Below, one piece after another: positions 1-7,589 of a stretch of 50,097 bases of DNA. This DNA is from Opitutales bacterium (GTDB lineage: Bacteria; Verrucomicrobiota; Verrucomicrobiia; Opitutales; JABSRG01), in contig JABSRG010000020.1 in NCBI GenBank assembly GCA_013215165.1, positions 1 to 50,097 of the forward strand, given 5' to 3'. Position 1 is the first letter of the stretch. Every line of letters starts with the position of its first letter. The notes under the pieces were generated by a model. That model had not been told where the DNA came from, ran no database searches, and saw nothing but the letters and a program-made list of their open reading frames with translations. Both the position numbers and the translations under genes were made by a program.

Positions 1-522
1 GGAAGGAAGCGCGATTTTCATTCTTTCCGAGGCACATTTGCCACGGCGCTCGTTGCAAACGGAACTTATCAGCGGGTTACGCAGGAGCTAATGCGACACA
101 GCGAACCAAAGCTCACTGCCAATATCTACACGGATTTCTGCGAGCTACCCGTCATCCAAGCTGTGAAGAGTCTACCGTGGGTCGAGGATGATACATGCTC
201 ACTAATAGACCCACACAAAACAGTCTCAAACGGGCAAATTCTGTCTCGAGCTGTCGGAAACGAAAATTCGGTGCCTAACCGGGAAGCCGCATTAACAGGG
301 GGTTCAGAACCCGATTTGTCTCAAAACGACAGAAAAAATAATGGTGGGGGCGACAGGATTGCTTCGCCATCTTCGCTGCGCTACGTCGAACTGCGACAGG
401 TCCTCATCCGTAGACCCCCAACATTTTCTCTCGATTCCCTCGAGAAAAAGTGGTCGGGGCGACAGGATTGCTTCGCCATCTCCGCTGCGCTACGTCGAAC
501 TGCGGCAGGTCCTCATCCGTAG
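1..522 (+). CDS. Tyrosine recombinase (phage-type integrase), C-terminal part only
   Basis: The reading frame is open from the first base, so the gene begins left of the window. The visible part holds the end of the catalytic domain: an H-x-x-R box (HSFR, about bases 22-33), the downstream histidine in LMRHSEPKLTANIYTD, and the Tyr of NIYTD as expected nucleophile (about base 127). These are the box II residues of the tyrosine recombinase family, which cut and rejoin DNA at attachment sites. After about base 300 the protein has no recombinase character and reads through the first and part of the second tRNA-derived repeat before stopping at 520-522. The C-terminal tail is therefore encoded by attachment-site DNA. 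It points toward a tRNA-Pro gene 37 bp downstream, the usual arrangement for an integrase at the end of a tRNA-targeting element. Family call is solid; the element itself is not visible. Confidence 0.85.
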   Translation, partial: GRKRDFHSFRGTFATALVANGTYQRVTQELMRHSEPKLTANIYTDFCELPVIQAVKSLPWVEDDTCSLIDPHKTVSNGQILSRAVGNENSVPNREAALTGGSEPDLSQNDRKNNGGGDRIASPSSLRYVELRQVLIRRPPTFSLDSLEKKWSGRQDCFAISAALRRTAAGPHP

Positions 523-577
523 ACCCTCAACATTTTACTCTCGATTCCCTCGTGAAAATGGTCGGGGCGACAGGATT
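342..577. repeat. Tandem ~108-bp repeats carrying the tRNA-Pro 3' end (attachment-site remnants)
   Basis: The 19-bp sequence that forms the 3' end of the tRNA-Pro gene, including CCA (559-577), occurs twice more upstream: at 451-469 (identical) and 342-360 (one mismatch). The spacing is 109 and 108 bp. The DNA between the copies is also repeated, with a few substitutions (360-450 against 469-558), and each unit ends in a TCTCGA...TCGAGA-like inverted repeat. With the integrase directly upstream, the simplest reading is an att core duplicated by successive integrations or by tandem amplification of the element border. Confidence 0.75.
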
Positions 578-635
578 CGAACCTGCGACTTCTTGGTCCC
601 AAACCAAGCGCACTACCAGGCTGTGCTACGCCCCG
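559..635 (-). tRNA. tRNA-Pro, anticodon TGG, CCA encoded
   Basis: Read on the minus strand, positions 635-629 (CGGGGCG) pair with 569-563 (CGCCCCG) as a 7-bp acceptor stem. The anticodon arm is CTTGG-TTTGGGA-CCAAG, giving anticodon TGG (proline). The T arm contains GGTTCGAATCC. Discriminator A and a genomic CCA follow (562-559). The 3' end faces the integrase and its att-like repeats, so the element uses this tRNA gene as its target. A TTGACA -35 box lies upstream at 676-671. Confidence 0.95.
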
Positions 636-647
636 GAAAAGGGGAAA

Positions 648-676
648 AGAACATCGGTCCAAAATCACTTTGTCAA
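648..676 (-). promoter_or_regulatory. Probable promoter of tRNA-Pro
   Basis: On the minus strand a perfect -35 hexamer TTGACA (676-671) is followed after 17 bp by TGTTCT (653-648), a weak -10. Transcription would start near 641, a few bases before the mature tRNA 5' end at 635. The -35 and spacing are good; the -10 matches the consensus poorly. Confidence 0.45.
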
Positions 677-722
677 ACCGGAATGCTTGATGCCGCGAGA
701 AAAAGCGTTTTGCTCGGCCAAC

Positions 723-1388
723 ATGGAGAATGACGCCCTGCCGCCCAAACCATCTATAGATCCAACACTCACATACACTTCGAGCACATCAAATGCGGGA
801 AGTAGTGCTACCTGGATCGCGATCATCATTGGCCTAGTCGCTGTGGCTTTCGGAGTTATCGGGATATTTTTCGGGCTGTCCGCGCAGTCCAAGGTCTCCG
901 AGGTGCAATCCTCGGTGAATGACATGAAAAATGACCTGCCCAATCAAATCGAATCAGGGATGGCGGGACTCGATAATGTATCTCAAGATATCGTTTCGAT
1001 TAAGCAGGCGGTTGAAGCCCTGAAAAGCCGTTCGCGCATGGACCGAGATTCCCAAAATCGCAAACTCGATACTCTAGCCAAGGAACTCGAAGCTAACCGC
1101 CAACAAATTAATCAAAACATCGGAGCTATTGAGGAGCTGCCGAAACGGTTGATCAGTGCCCCCCGGCAGAACGCAACGGCCTCCCAATCATCAGGGGATT
1201 CAGCCGAAGTCATAGAGCCGACAGTGACGGCATCCGGAGAGACACTCCATACTATTGCTTCGGGGGATTTATTGGGACGGCTTGCCACGCGCTACGGCGT
1301 CAGTGTTCAGGCTATTCTCGATGCAAATCCAGGCCTTGACCCGCGTCGTCTAAGAGTAGGTCAACAAATTGTCATCCCCTCACAGTAG
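723..1388 (+). CDS. Membrane-anchored coiled-coil protein with C-terminal LysM domain
   Basis: About 221 aa. A short Pro/Thr/Ser-rich N-terminus is followed by one membrane segment (residues about 31-52, TWIAIIIGLVAVAFGVIG), a polar, Gln/Asn-rich stretch likely to form a coiled coil (about 55-145), a linker, and a C-terminal LysM motif (about 173-220: HTIASGDLLGRLATRYGVS ... DANPGL ... LRVGQQIVIP). LysM binds the glycan backbone of peptidoglycan, so the protein probably spans the inner membrane and touches the cell wall. The open frame extends back through the tRNA gene and repeats; that part is an artefact, so the start must lie after 635. ATG 723 is chosen; ATG 690 is the alternative. Neither has a good ribosome binding site. 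Its cellular role is not evident. Confidence 0.75.
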   Translation: MENDALPPKPSIDPTLTYTSSTSNAGSSATWIAIIIGLVAVAFGVIGIFFGLSAQSKVSEVQSSVNDMKNDLPNQIESGMAGLDNVSQDIVSIKQAVEALKSRSRMDRDSQNRKLDTLAKELEANRQQINQNIGAIEELPKRLISAPRQNATASQSSGDSAEVIEPTVTASGETLHTIASGDLLGRLATRYGVSVQAILDANPGLDPRRLRVGQQIVIPSQ

Positions 1389-1408
1389 GTATTCCGCAAA
1401 CTCCGGGC

Positions 1409-1960
1409 ATGTCTTTGAAACCATGGAAATACTTAAGCGAGACTTCGATCGCCAAAACTCGAATATTCGATCTGGTCAGCCGCCGTTTTCGCCATCCAGT
1501 CTTAGGTAGAGAGGATGACTTCTATGCGTTGAAGACAGGATCTTGGGCAAACATTGCTGCACTTACGCCCAATGATGAACTTGTTTTGGTGAAGCAATTT
1601 CGTTTCGGCATTCAGGACTTTACCCTAGAGTTTCCTGGAGGAATCGTTGATCCAGGCGAAGACGCTGGTAAGGCGGCATCGAGAGAGTTGACAGAAGAAA
1701 CTGGATTCACAGGAACCAATCTCCAATCGCTGGGTGAGGTCTATCCCAACCCGGCGATCATGAACAACCGCTGTTTTTTCTTTCGCGTCGACGAGGCTCA
1801 ACTCACCGATGAGATCAATCTGGACCCGAACGAAGATATCGAAGTGGTCGTCGCCACCATCGATCAAGTTATTGAATGGGGAAAAGAAGGAAAATTTTCC
1901 CATGCCTTGGCGAATGTGTGCCTCTTGCGTTTACTGCTTTCGTTAGGACGAGCGGGATAA
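1409..1960 (+). CDS. Nudix hydrolase, ADP-ribose pyrophosphatase-like
   Basis: 183 aa, the usual size for NudF/ADPRase-type Nudix enzymes. The complete Nudix box G-x5-E-x7-REUXEEXGU is present at about residues 77-99 (GIVDPGED ... SRELTEETGF), so the Mg-binding glutamates are intact. The preceding part (LVKQFRFGIQDFTLEFPGG) matches ADP-ribose and nucleoside diphosphate sugar pyrophosphatases, which hydrolyse ADP-ribose to AMP and ribose 5-phosphate. The gene starts 20 bp after the LysM gene and may be cotranscribed. Substrate assignment is by resemblance only; other NDP-sugars are possible. Confidence 0.88.
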   Translation: MSLKPWKYLSETSIAKTRIFDLVSRRFRHPVLGREDDFYALKTGSWANIAALTPNDELVLVKQFRFGIQDFTLEFPGGIVDPGEDAGKAASRELTEETGFTGTNLQSLGEVYPNPAIMNNRCFFFRVDEAQLTDEINLDPNEDIEVVVATIDQVIEWGKEGKFSHALANVCLLRLLLSLGRAG

Positions 1961-2071
1961 AGTATAGGAACTCTATCTTCCCCAAATTTCTGAAAAGGCT
2001 TACCGAATTTTCCATGTAATGGAAATTCACCCTACAGAAGGGCGCGGTTTGCTCCGTCAATTTATTCGCGC

Positions 2072-3346
2072 ATGGCTGCCGCTGCTCCAAACAACGTAAA
2101 GATCCTGATCGTCGACGATGACGAGATCATCCTTTATGCCCTAAAAGAGACGCTGAGTGCTTCAGGATACACACTCTTTCTACACACGAATCCACTCGAT
2201 GCATTAGAGCATCTGGAAACAAAGGATGACCAGTTCTCAGTGATTATTTCAGATCAGCGGATGACACATATGACGGGCCTGGAATTCCTTACTAAGGCCA
2301 AAAAGGTTCAGCCCGACGCATCGCGCATTCTGATTACGGGGGTCGTAACGATGAAAATTGTGATCGACGCCGTTAATCGTGGCGAGATCTTTCGTTTTCT
2401 CGCCAAACCTTGGATGCGTGAAGAACTGCTCGCAACGATTCAGAATGCTGTTCAGCGCTATCAACTCCTCGCGCTCAATCAATCGCTTCAGGACGACACT
2501 CTTCAGCTCAATGAGCAGTTATCTTCTGCCAATAGCGAACTGACTGACAAAATCCGCGAACTAACGGAACAAAAGCGCGCCCTGGATGCGGCGAACTCCG
2601 CTCTAGCCCGCAACTTCGACCGCTCAATAAATTTAGCCTACAAGATTCTCAGCACCTATCATCAGACATTAGGACAGGAGACGAAGGCAGTCGTAGACAT
2701 CTGCGACCTCATAATCCAAACCGGATTTCTCGACATGCAGACCGCAGAAATCCTCCGCATCAGCGCCTGGCTCAACAACATCGGACTCATCGGCGTTTCT
2801 CGTGATACCGTGGATAAATACCGCAACATGCCCGAGACACTCACCCCTCGGGAGCGAGAAGAAATCAAACAACACCCTGTATATGGCCAGTCACTCGCAT
2901 CGTTCGCGGGCGACCTGGATGGTGTCGGCGAAACCATCCGCTCGTCTCATGAGCGCTGGGATGGATCGGGATACCCAGATGCCTTAAGGGGCAATCGCAT
3001 ACCGGTCGCCGCGCGCTATCTCGCCGTAGCAATCTACTATGTGGAGTGCAAACTTCCTAAAGAACAGGCACTTGAGCAAATACTGAGGATGTCCGGCAAA
3101 GCCTTCGAGCCAGAAGCTGTCCGGCTCTTCATGAAAGCGACCCGCCTAGATAATCTCCCCAAAAAAGTCCGCGAAGTCCTGTTTTCTGAACTCAAACCGG
3201 GAATGCGTTTGGCGCGCGGCATTTATTCTGCAAATGGCCTCATGCTCGTCCCCGAGGGCGAGGCGCTCACCGAACGACAGCTCGAGAAGCTGAAAGACTA
3301 CAACTTGATCGATACAATCAATCATAGACTTTTGGTTTTTCAGTAA
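2072..3346 (+). CDS. Response regulator: receiver domain plus degenerate HD-GYP domain
   Basis: 424 aa. The N-terminal receiver (about 9-125) has the acidic pocket VDDDE, the phospho-acceptor Asp in IISDQRM, the Thr of ILITG and the Lys of LAKPW, so it looks phosphorylatable. A helical linker (about 130-190) follows, then an HD-GYP-like domain (about 190-370) recognisable from SHERWDGSGYPDALRGNRIP and the QHP helix. The metal-binding HD pair is replaced by Asn-Asn (WLNNIG, residues 235-236), the usual Lys of HDIGK is Leu, and the first conserved histidine is not present. HD-GYP domains normally hydrolyse cyclic di-GMP; here catalysis seems unlikely, so the domain may bind a ligand or a partner. 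It opens the signalling cluster with CheR, CheB and a kinase. Confidence 0.85.
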   Translation: MAAAAPNNVKILIVDDDEIILYALKETLSASGYTLFLHTNPLDALEHLETKDDQFSVIISDQRMTHMTGLEFLTKAKKVQPDASRILITGVVTMKIVIDAVNRGEIFRFLAKPWMREELLATIQNAVQRYQLLALNQSLQDDTLQLNEQLSSANSELTDKIRELTEQKRALDAANSALARNFDRSINLAYKILSTYHQTLGQETKAVVDICDLIIQTGFLDMQTAEILRISAWLNNIGLIGVSRDTVDKYRNMPETLTPREREEIKQHPVYGQSLASFAGDLDGVGETIRSSHERWDGSGYPDALRGNRIPVAARYLAVAIYYVECKLPKEQALEQILRMSGKAFEPEAVRLFMKATRLDNLPKKVREVLFSELKPGMRLARGIYSANGLMLVPEGEALTERQLEKLKDYNLIDTINHRLLVFQ

Positions 3347-3611
3347 CATCGATTTCGAATCTGTCCAATGTTTCAAGACCGGCTCATATTCCCATCGCAC
3401 ACTTACTAATGGTGGGCTCCGAGCAGAAAATATAGAGTATCAAGCTCAGCAACCAACCTACATCACCGGCAGACCGTATCCAGCCCTTGGTCCCCGAAGT
3501 CGGCTGATGCCGCCATCCAAGCGCCCTAAAGAAATGAATGCAGCGAGGGACATGCAGCGGGATAAGTGTTATGCGTGCTAAACTTGGCTCGGTGACGAGC
3601 GACTTTCGGTC

Positions 3612-4511
3612 ATGCGATACACACGGACTCCTATGCCTAATCCCCTCGACAGTATACCTCCGATTCCACTCAAAGCGACCGAGCTTTCTGACGGAGATTA
3701 CAACGCGTTTCGCGAACTCATTTATAGGCATTCCCGCATCAACCTTGGGGAAAATAAAAAGGGACTCGTAAACTCAAGACTGGGAAAACGCCTCCGAGCG
3801 ACAGGTTTATCGACATTCAAAGAATACCTCAACCACCTCAACTCTCGAGATGGTGAAGTCGAACTGACTCATTTTATTGATGCTATTTCTACGAACCACA
3901 CCTTCTTCTTTCGAGAAACAGGTCATTATGAGTTTCTTACTCAGACGGTGCTTCCCAGGTTTCTCGAATCCTCGGGTGAGCCGGTTTGGAGCGACCGCAA
4001 TTTACGTATTTGGAGTGCCGCCTGTTCCACGGGTGAGGAACCCTACTCTATCGCAATGACTGTTCATGAGCCCGTGTTCAAATTGAAGCATCGTGATTAC
4101 ACAATCCAGGCTACAGACATTTCAAACAGCGTTCTCAAATCCGCGAACAAGGGCGTCTTTAAGTACGATCGCTCTCAGGCGATAGACGAGCATTTATTGC
4201 GAAAATATTTTCAGAAGGGCGCTGGAAAAAACGAAGGAATGGTCCGCGCGAAAGATGAGATTCGTCGCAAAATCAATTTCCAGCAACTGAATCTGCTCTC
4301 AGGAAGCTACCCATTTCGTGAATCGTTCCATGTGATTTTCAACCGCAATGTCATGATCTATTTCGACCTACCCACCCAGCAAGAGCTCATTAATCAGATG
4401 CTCCCACTCATGGCACCCGGAGGCTACTTGTTTATCGGTCATTCAGAGTCACTCAATGGACTCGATCATCCCTTGAAACAGCTTCAGCCCTCCATCTATC
4501 AGAAGGTTTAG
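3612..4511 (+). CDS. cheR: CheR-type protein-glutamate methyltransferase
   Basis: 299 aa (292 if the ATG at 3633 is used; the second start removes only MRYTRTP). The N-terminal CheR helical domain (about 20-90) ends with the family motif TNHTFFFRE. The SAM-binding Rossmann domain follows with SAACSTGEEPYSIAM (about 135-150), ATDISNSVL and FNRNVMIYFD, ending in GGYLFIGHSESL. CheR methylates glutamate side chains of chemoreceptors using S-adenosylmethionine. No receptor, CheA or CheW gene is visible here. The gene lies 8 bp before cheB, so the methylation and demethylation enzymes are cotranscribed. 265 bp separate it from the upstream regulator. Confidence 0.93.
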   Translation: MRYTRTPMPNPLDSIPPIPLKATELSDGDYNAFRELIYRHSRINLGENKKGLVNSRLGKRLRATGLSTFKEYLNHLNSRDGEVELTHFIDAISTNHTFFFRETGHYEFLTQTVLPRFLESSGEPVWSDRNLRIWSAACSTGEEPYSIAMTVHEPVFKLKHRDYTIQATDISNSVLKSANKGVFKYDRSQAIDEHLLRKYFQKGAGKNEGMVRAKDEIRRKINFQQLNLLSGSYPFRESFHVIFNRNVMIYFDLPTQQELINQMLPLMAPGGYLFIGHSESLNGLDHPLKQLQPSIYQKV

Positions 4512-4519
4512 AGTCTATT

Positions 4520-5692
4520 ATGTCTGAGAAGCCGATACGCGTCATGATTGTAGATGACTCTCCGACTGTCCGGAGAGCTCTCACAAATGTCTTTGGAAAA
4601 GATCGCGAAATCCAGGTTGTTGATACGGCTGTAGATCCCTATGACGCTGAGGAGAAGATAATGACTAGGGATCCAGAAGTGCTGACACTGGACCTGGAAA
4701 TGCCTCGGATGGATGGACTCACCTTTCTTAAGATCATCATGAGAAAACGGCCCATGCCGGTAATCATCTTAAGCACGCTCACAAATTCTGGCTCAGCTAT
4801 GGCTATGGAAGCGTTGAGGTCGGGAGCATTCGACGTGTTCGGAAAGCCTGAAACCGCGGCCGAATTGAAAGAAGCAGCCATCCAACTCTGCATGAAGGTA
4901 AAGGAGGCCGGCTGGGCTCGGCGCCATAAAACTTGGCAGCACCGAATCGAAACTAACAAAACTGCAACTCCTTTTCGCGTACAATCGAGCAATAAAACAC
5001 GCAGCCGTTTGAGCTGGTCTAGGGAACCCCATTTGACGGAAAAACATCTCATACTCCTCGGAGCATCAACCGGTGGAACAGAAGCATTGAGCCGAATTTT
5101 ACGTAAACTCCCCCCACACATGCCGCCGGTGCTGGTAAGCCAACACATTCCGGCACGATTTTCGTTAACGTTTGCTCAACGTTTGGATGGCGAATGTGCG
5201 CTGACAGCCAAAGAAGCAGAAGATGGCGAGTATGCGCGCCAAGGCTGCATTTACATCGCTCCGGGTGGCTACCATCTCACTGCAAAATTTGCCGGTGGTC
5301 GCTATCGACTGTCTCTTAATGAGGAGGATCCGGTGTGGCATCAACGGCCAGCTGTCGATGTGATGTTTGAATCACTGATCCACGCATCGGGCCCCCATAT
5401 TGTCGCCGGATTGCTTACGGGCATGGGCAAGGATGGCGCCCATGGCTTGCTAAAGCTCAAAGAGGCCGGCTGTCGCACTTTTGCCGAAGATGAAAAAACC
5501 TGTGTCGTCTATGGCATGCCCCGCGTTGCTAAAGAAATCGGTGCTCCCGAAAAAATGATCCCAATTCAGGATATGGCTCAGGCTGTTTTGTCCGCTTTAG
5601 AAGAGTCATGGGGTCGTTGTGGAAGACGTATTACACAAGCGCCCATGGCACGACGCACTGATGAGCAAGCAATCCAGCCTACCCCTTCCTGA
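4520..5692 (+). CDS. cheB: CheB-type receptor methylesterase / glutamine deamidase response regulator
   Basis: 390 aa. Receiver domain (about 6-125) with VDDSPTVRRAL, phospho-acceptor Asp in LTLDLEMPRMDG and Lys in FGKPE; a basic linker (130-170); then the CheB esterase domain (about 175-365). The catalytic triad is present: Ser183 in GASTGGTEAL, His in SQHIPARFS and Asp in GMGKDGAHGL. CheB removes methyl groups from receptor glutamates and is normally activated by phosphorylation from CheA. In this cluster the visible kinase is instead a PAS histidine kinase, whose start codon lies inside the end of cheB. The last about 25 residues are outside the usual domain. Confidence 0.93.
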   Translation: MSEKPIRVMIVDDSPTVRRALTNVFGKDREIQVVDTAVDPYDAEEKIMTRDPEVLTLDLEMPRMDGLTFLKIIMRKRPMPVIILSTLTNSGSAMAMEALRSGAFDVFGKPETAAELKEAAIQLCMKVKEAGWARRHKTWQHRIETNKTATPFRVQSSNKTRSRLSWSREPHLTEKHLILLGASTGGTEALSRILRKLPPHMPPVLVSQHIPARFSLTFAQRLDGECALTAKEAEDGEYARQGCIYIAPGGYHLTAKFAGGRYRLSLNEEDPVWHQRPAVDVMFESLIHASGPHIVAGLLTGMGKDGAHGLLKLKEAGCRTFAEDEKTCVVYGMPRVAKEIGAPEKMIPIQDMAQAVLSALEESWGRCGRRITQAPMARRTDEQAIQPTPS

Positions 5693-7580
5693 TCCTTTTT
5701 TTCTGATTCTAGATCGTAAGGGTTTTTTACGAGCTCATTCTTTTCAAGAGAGTCATCCTTTCTATTCCCTCGCACAGAGCTGCATTGAACAAACAATCGA
5801 GCCTCTCTGCTCTACCATTTTCGGAGGCTTTAATAAACAAGCGCTGAAGCACATATTTGAATCTGGCGAAGGGGCAGGTCATAGCGACATCGAACTGCCC
5901 ACTCCTGGATACAGCCTTTCGCTGACTTGGAGCCGTTTTGGCGCTGATGATGACTGTCATCTACAGCTCGCCCCGAGAGTTGATCCACAGTCTTGGCTCG
6001 AATCAGCTCCGCATGATGAACTTGAGAAGAGCCCTGCCGCCCTCGCTGCCTTGAGCCTAAGACTTCAACAGACAGAAAGCCGTCTAAGCACCTTCCTCAA
6101 TTCATTCCCAGGTGTCATATTCACACAGCGAACCGACAAGACTTTCGCTTTTGCCTCGTCGCGCATCAGCTCATTTTCCGGCCTTAGCTTAAGTCGAATC
6201 CAGCGATCTACCCAGGCTTTCGCCGAGTTCCTGCATCCCGAGGATCGCAGTCGTGTATTAAAAAGCATTACTCAACAAAGTCCTGAGGGCCATCCCTACA
6301 GCTTAGAATATCGCATCATCAATCAAGAGGACCACAGCATTCGCTACGTTTACGATATTCGACTCCCCCTCCTAACAGCGTATGGGAATCACTTACAAGA
6401 TGAAGGCATCTGGATCGACATCACTCGCCAAGCAATCGCCGAGGACCGCATCGCCCACTCTCTTTGGAAAGAGAATTTAGCGACGATTACAAGCGGACTG
6501 GTGCACGATTTTTCCAACATGATGGCCGGAATCTATTCGCTGTCAGAGCTCTATCATAGTGAGATGCAGCTCGATCATCCTCGATATGAAGGAATGAGTA
6601 AGGTGAAGTCCAATGCTATGAAGGCTCAACATCTGGTGCGTCGCATTGTTGATTTGAATCGCGAGGTCTCAGGTGAAATGGCCTACAACAACCTCGAGGT
6701 TCTCATCCGGGAGCACCTCGACATTATAAAAATCATCCTGCCAAAATCGGCCAAGGTCGCCCTAGAGTTTCCTGATGATGAATTGCTAGTTAGTATCGAT
6801 GAAGTCGCTTTCCGACGAGCACTCACGCACCTCGTGACCAATGCGCGTGATGCCATGCAAACTGGAGGCACATTTGGGCTATATGTCGAAGCTGTCGATG
6901 ATGGCTACGCGTTGCACGTCTGGGATGATGGGCCCGGTATCCCTGAAGATATCCGTGATCGCGTTTTCGACCCCTTTGTATCAACCAAAACTGAGCAGAC
7001 GGCCTCAGGCTTTGGACTCTACACAGTAAGACAATTCGTCGAAACCAGTGGAGGTTCACTTAGACTTGGAAAGGGCCGCTTTCGTGGCGCTCATATCATC
7101 ATTTCCCTACCTTCTGCTGATGCCAGCAGGGACGCTTCGACCTCCTTCGAACGAGAACACGATCATCAGGCGGATGGCGCAGCACCCGGCTCAGTCGCAA
7201 ACGTGGCTCAGGAATCAAAAGCCAGGATACTTGCAATCTGCTCCGACCCCACACGGTTCGATCAGGCCAAAAGCTTTTTAGAATCGCCTCGTTGGGACTT
7301 GCTCCTAAGCGAGAATGCAACGGAAGCCGCTGGACGTCTTGCTGCTGCAGACGGACCTATAGGAGTCACTGTATGGGTTCTTGAGTCACAGGCTGAAATT
7401 GCAGCGCTTGATGCGATACCATTGAGTCCCTACGCAGATGAAACTCTCCTTGCCGGACTCATCCTAGACGAAACAGCAAGCATTCCTGGGAGCACTCCTG
7501 AGCCCTTCGATATACTTATGCCCACAAGAGTCGGGAAAGCAGTGATCCAACAAAGGATCGAACCGTGGTTGACAGGATAA
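5661..7580 (+). CDS. PAS-domain sensor histidine kinase with C-terminal pseudo-receiver
   Basis: 639 aa, no membrane segments, so cytoplasmic. An N-terminal region of unknown type (1-140) is followed by a PAS fold (about 145-265: FAFASSRISSFSG ... FLHPEDRSRVL ... DEGIWIDITRQA), the phospho-acceptor helix with His282 in GLVHDFSNMMAG, and an ATPase domain with N box NARDAM, G1 DDGPGIP, F box VFDPFVSTK and G2 GFGLYTV. This matches NtrB/hybrid-type kinases. The last about 120 residues look like a receiver fold but lack the acidic pocket and the phospho-acceptor Asp (VTVWVLES), so phosphotransfer must go to another protein, possibly the receivers of CheB or the HD-GYP-like regulator. ATG 5661 is preferred; a GTG at 5619 in the same frame would lengthen the overlap with cheB. 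Confidence 0.87.
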   Translation: MSKQSSLPLPDPFFLILDRKGFLRAHSFQESHPFYSLAQSCIEQTIEPLCSTIFGGFNKQALKHIFESGEGAGHSDIELPTPGYSLSLTWSRFGADDDCHLQLAPRVDPQSWLESAPHDELEKSPAALAALSLRLQQTESRLSTFLNSFPGVIFTQRTDKTFAFASSRISSFSGLSLSRIQRSTQAFAEFLHPEDRSRVLKSITQQSPEGHPYSLEYRIINQEDHSIRYVYDIRLPLLTAYGNHLQDEGIWIDITRQAIAEDRIAHSLWKENLATITSGLVHDFSNMMAGIYSLSELYHSEMQLDHPRYEGMSKVKSNAMKAQHLVRRIVDLNREVSGEMAYNNLEVLIREHLDIIKIILPKSAKVALEFPDDELLVSIDEVAFRRALTHLVTNARDAMQTGGTFGLYVEAVDDGYALHVWDDGPGIPEDIRDRVFDPFVSTKTEQTASGFGLYTVRQFVETSGGSLRLGKGRFRGAHIIISLPSADASRDASTSFEREHDHQADGAAPGSVANVAQESKARILAICSDPTRFDQAKSFLESPRWDLLLSENATEAAGRLAAADGPIGVTVWVLESQAEIAALDAIPLSPYADETLLAGLILDETASIPGSTPEPFDILMPTRVGKAVIQQRIEPWLTG

Positions 7581-7589
7581 AAACCAGCC

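Noticed and set aside
450-722. In-frame upstream extension of the LysM protein containing [16 protein letters not shown]
   Set aside because: This stretch is the translation of the tRNA-Pro gene and its repeats; such tRNA-derived peptides are a known annotation artefact.
341-733. 130-codon frame across the repeats and the tRNA gene
   Set aside because: It lies entirely over repeats and the tRNA-Pro gene and has no protein family character.
3384-3731. 115-codon minus-strand frame between the HD-GYP regulator and cheR
   Set aside because: It overlaps the start of cheR, has no recognisable domain, and the composition is not convincing.
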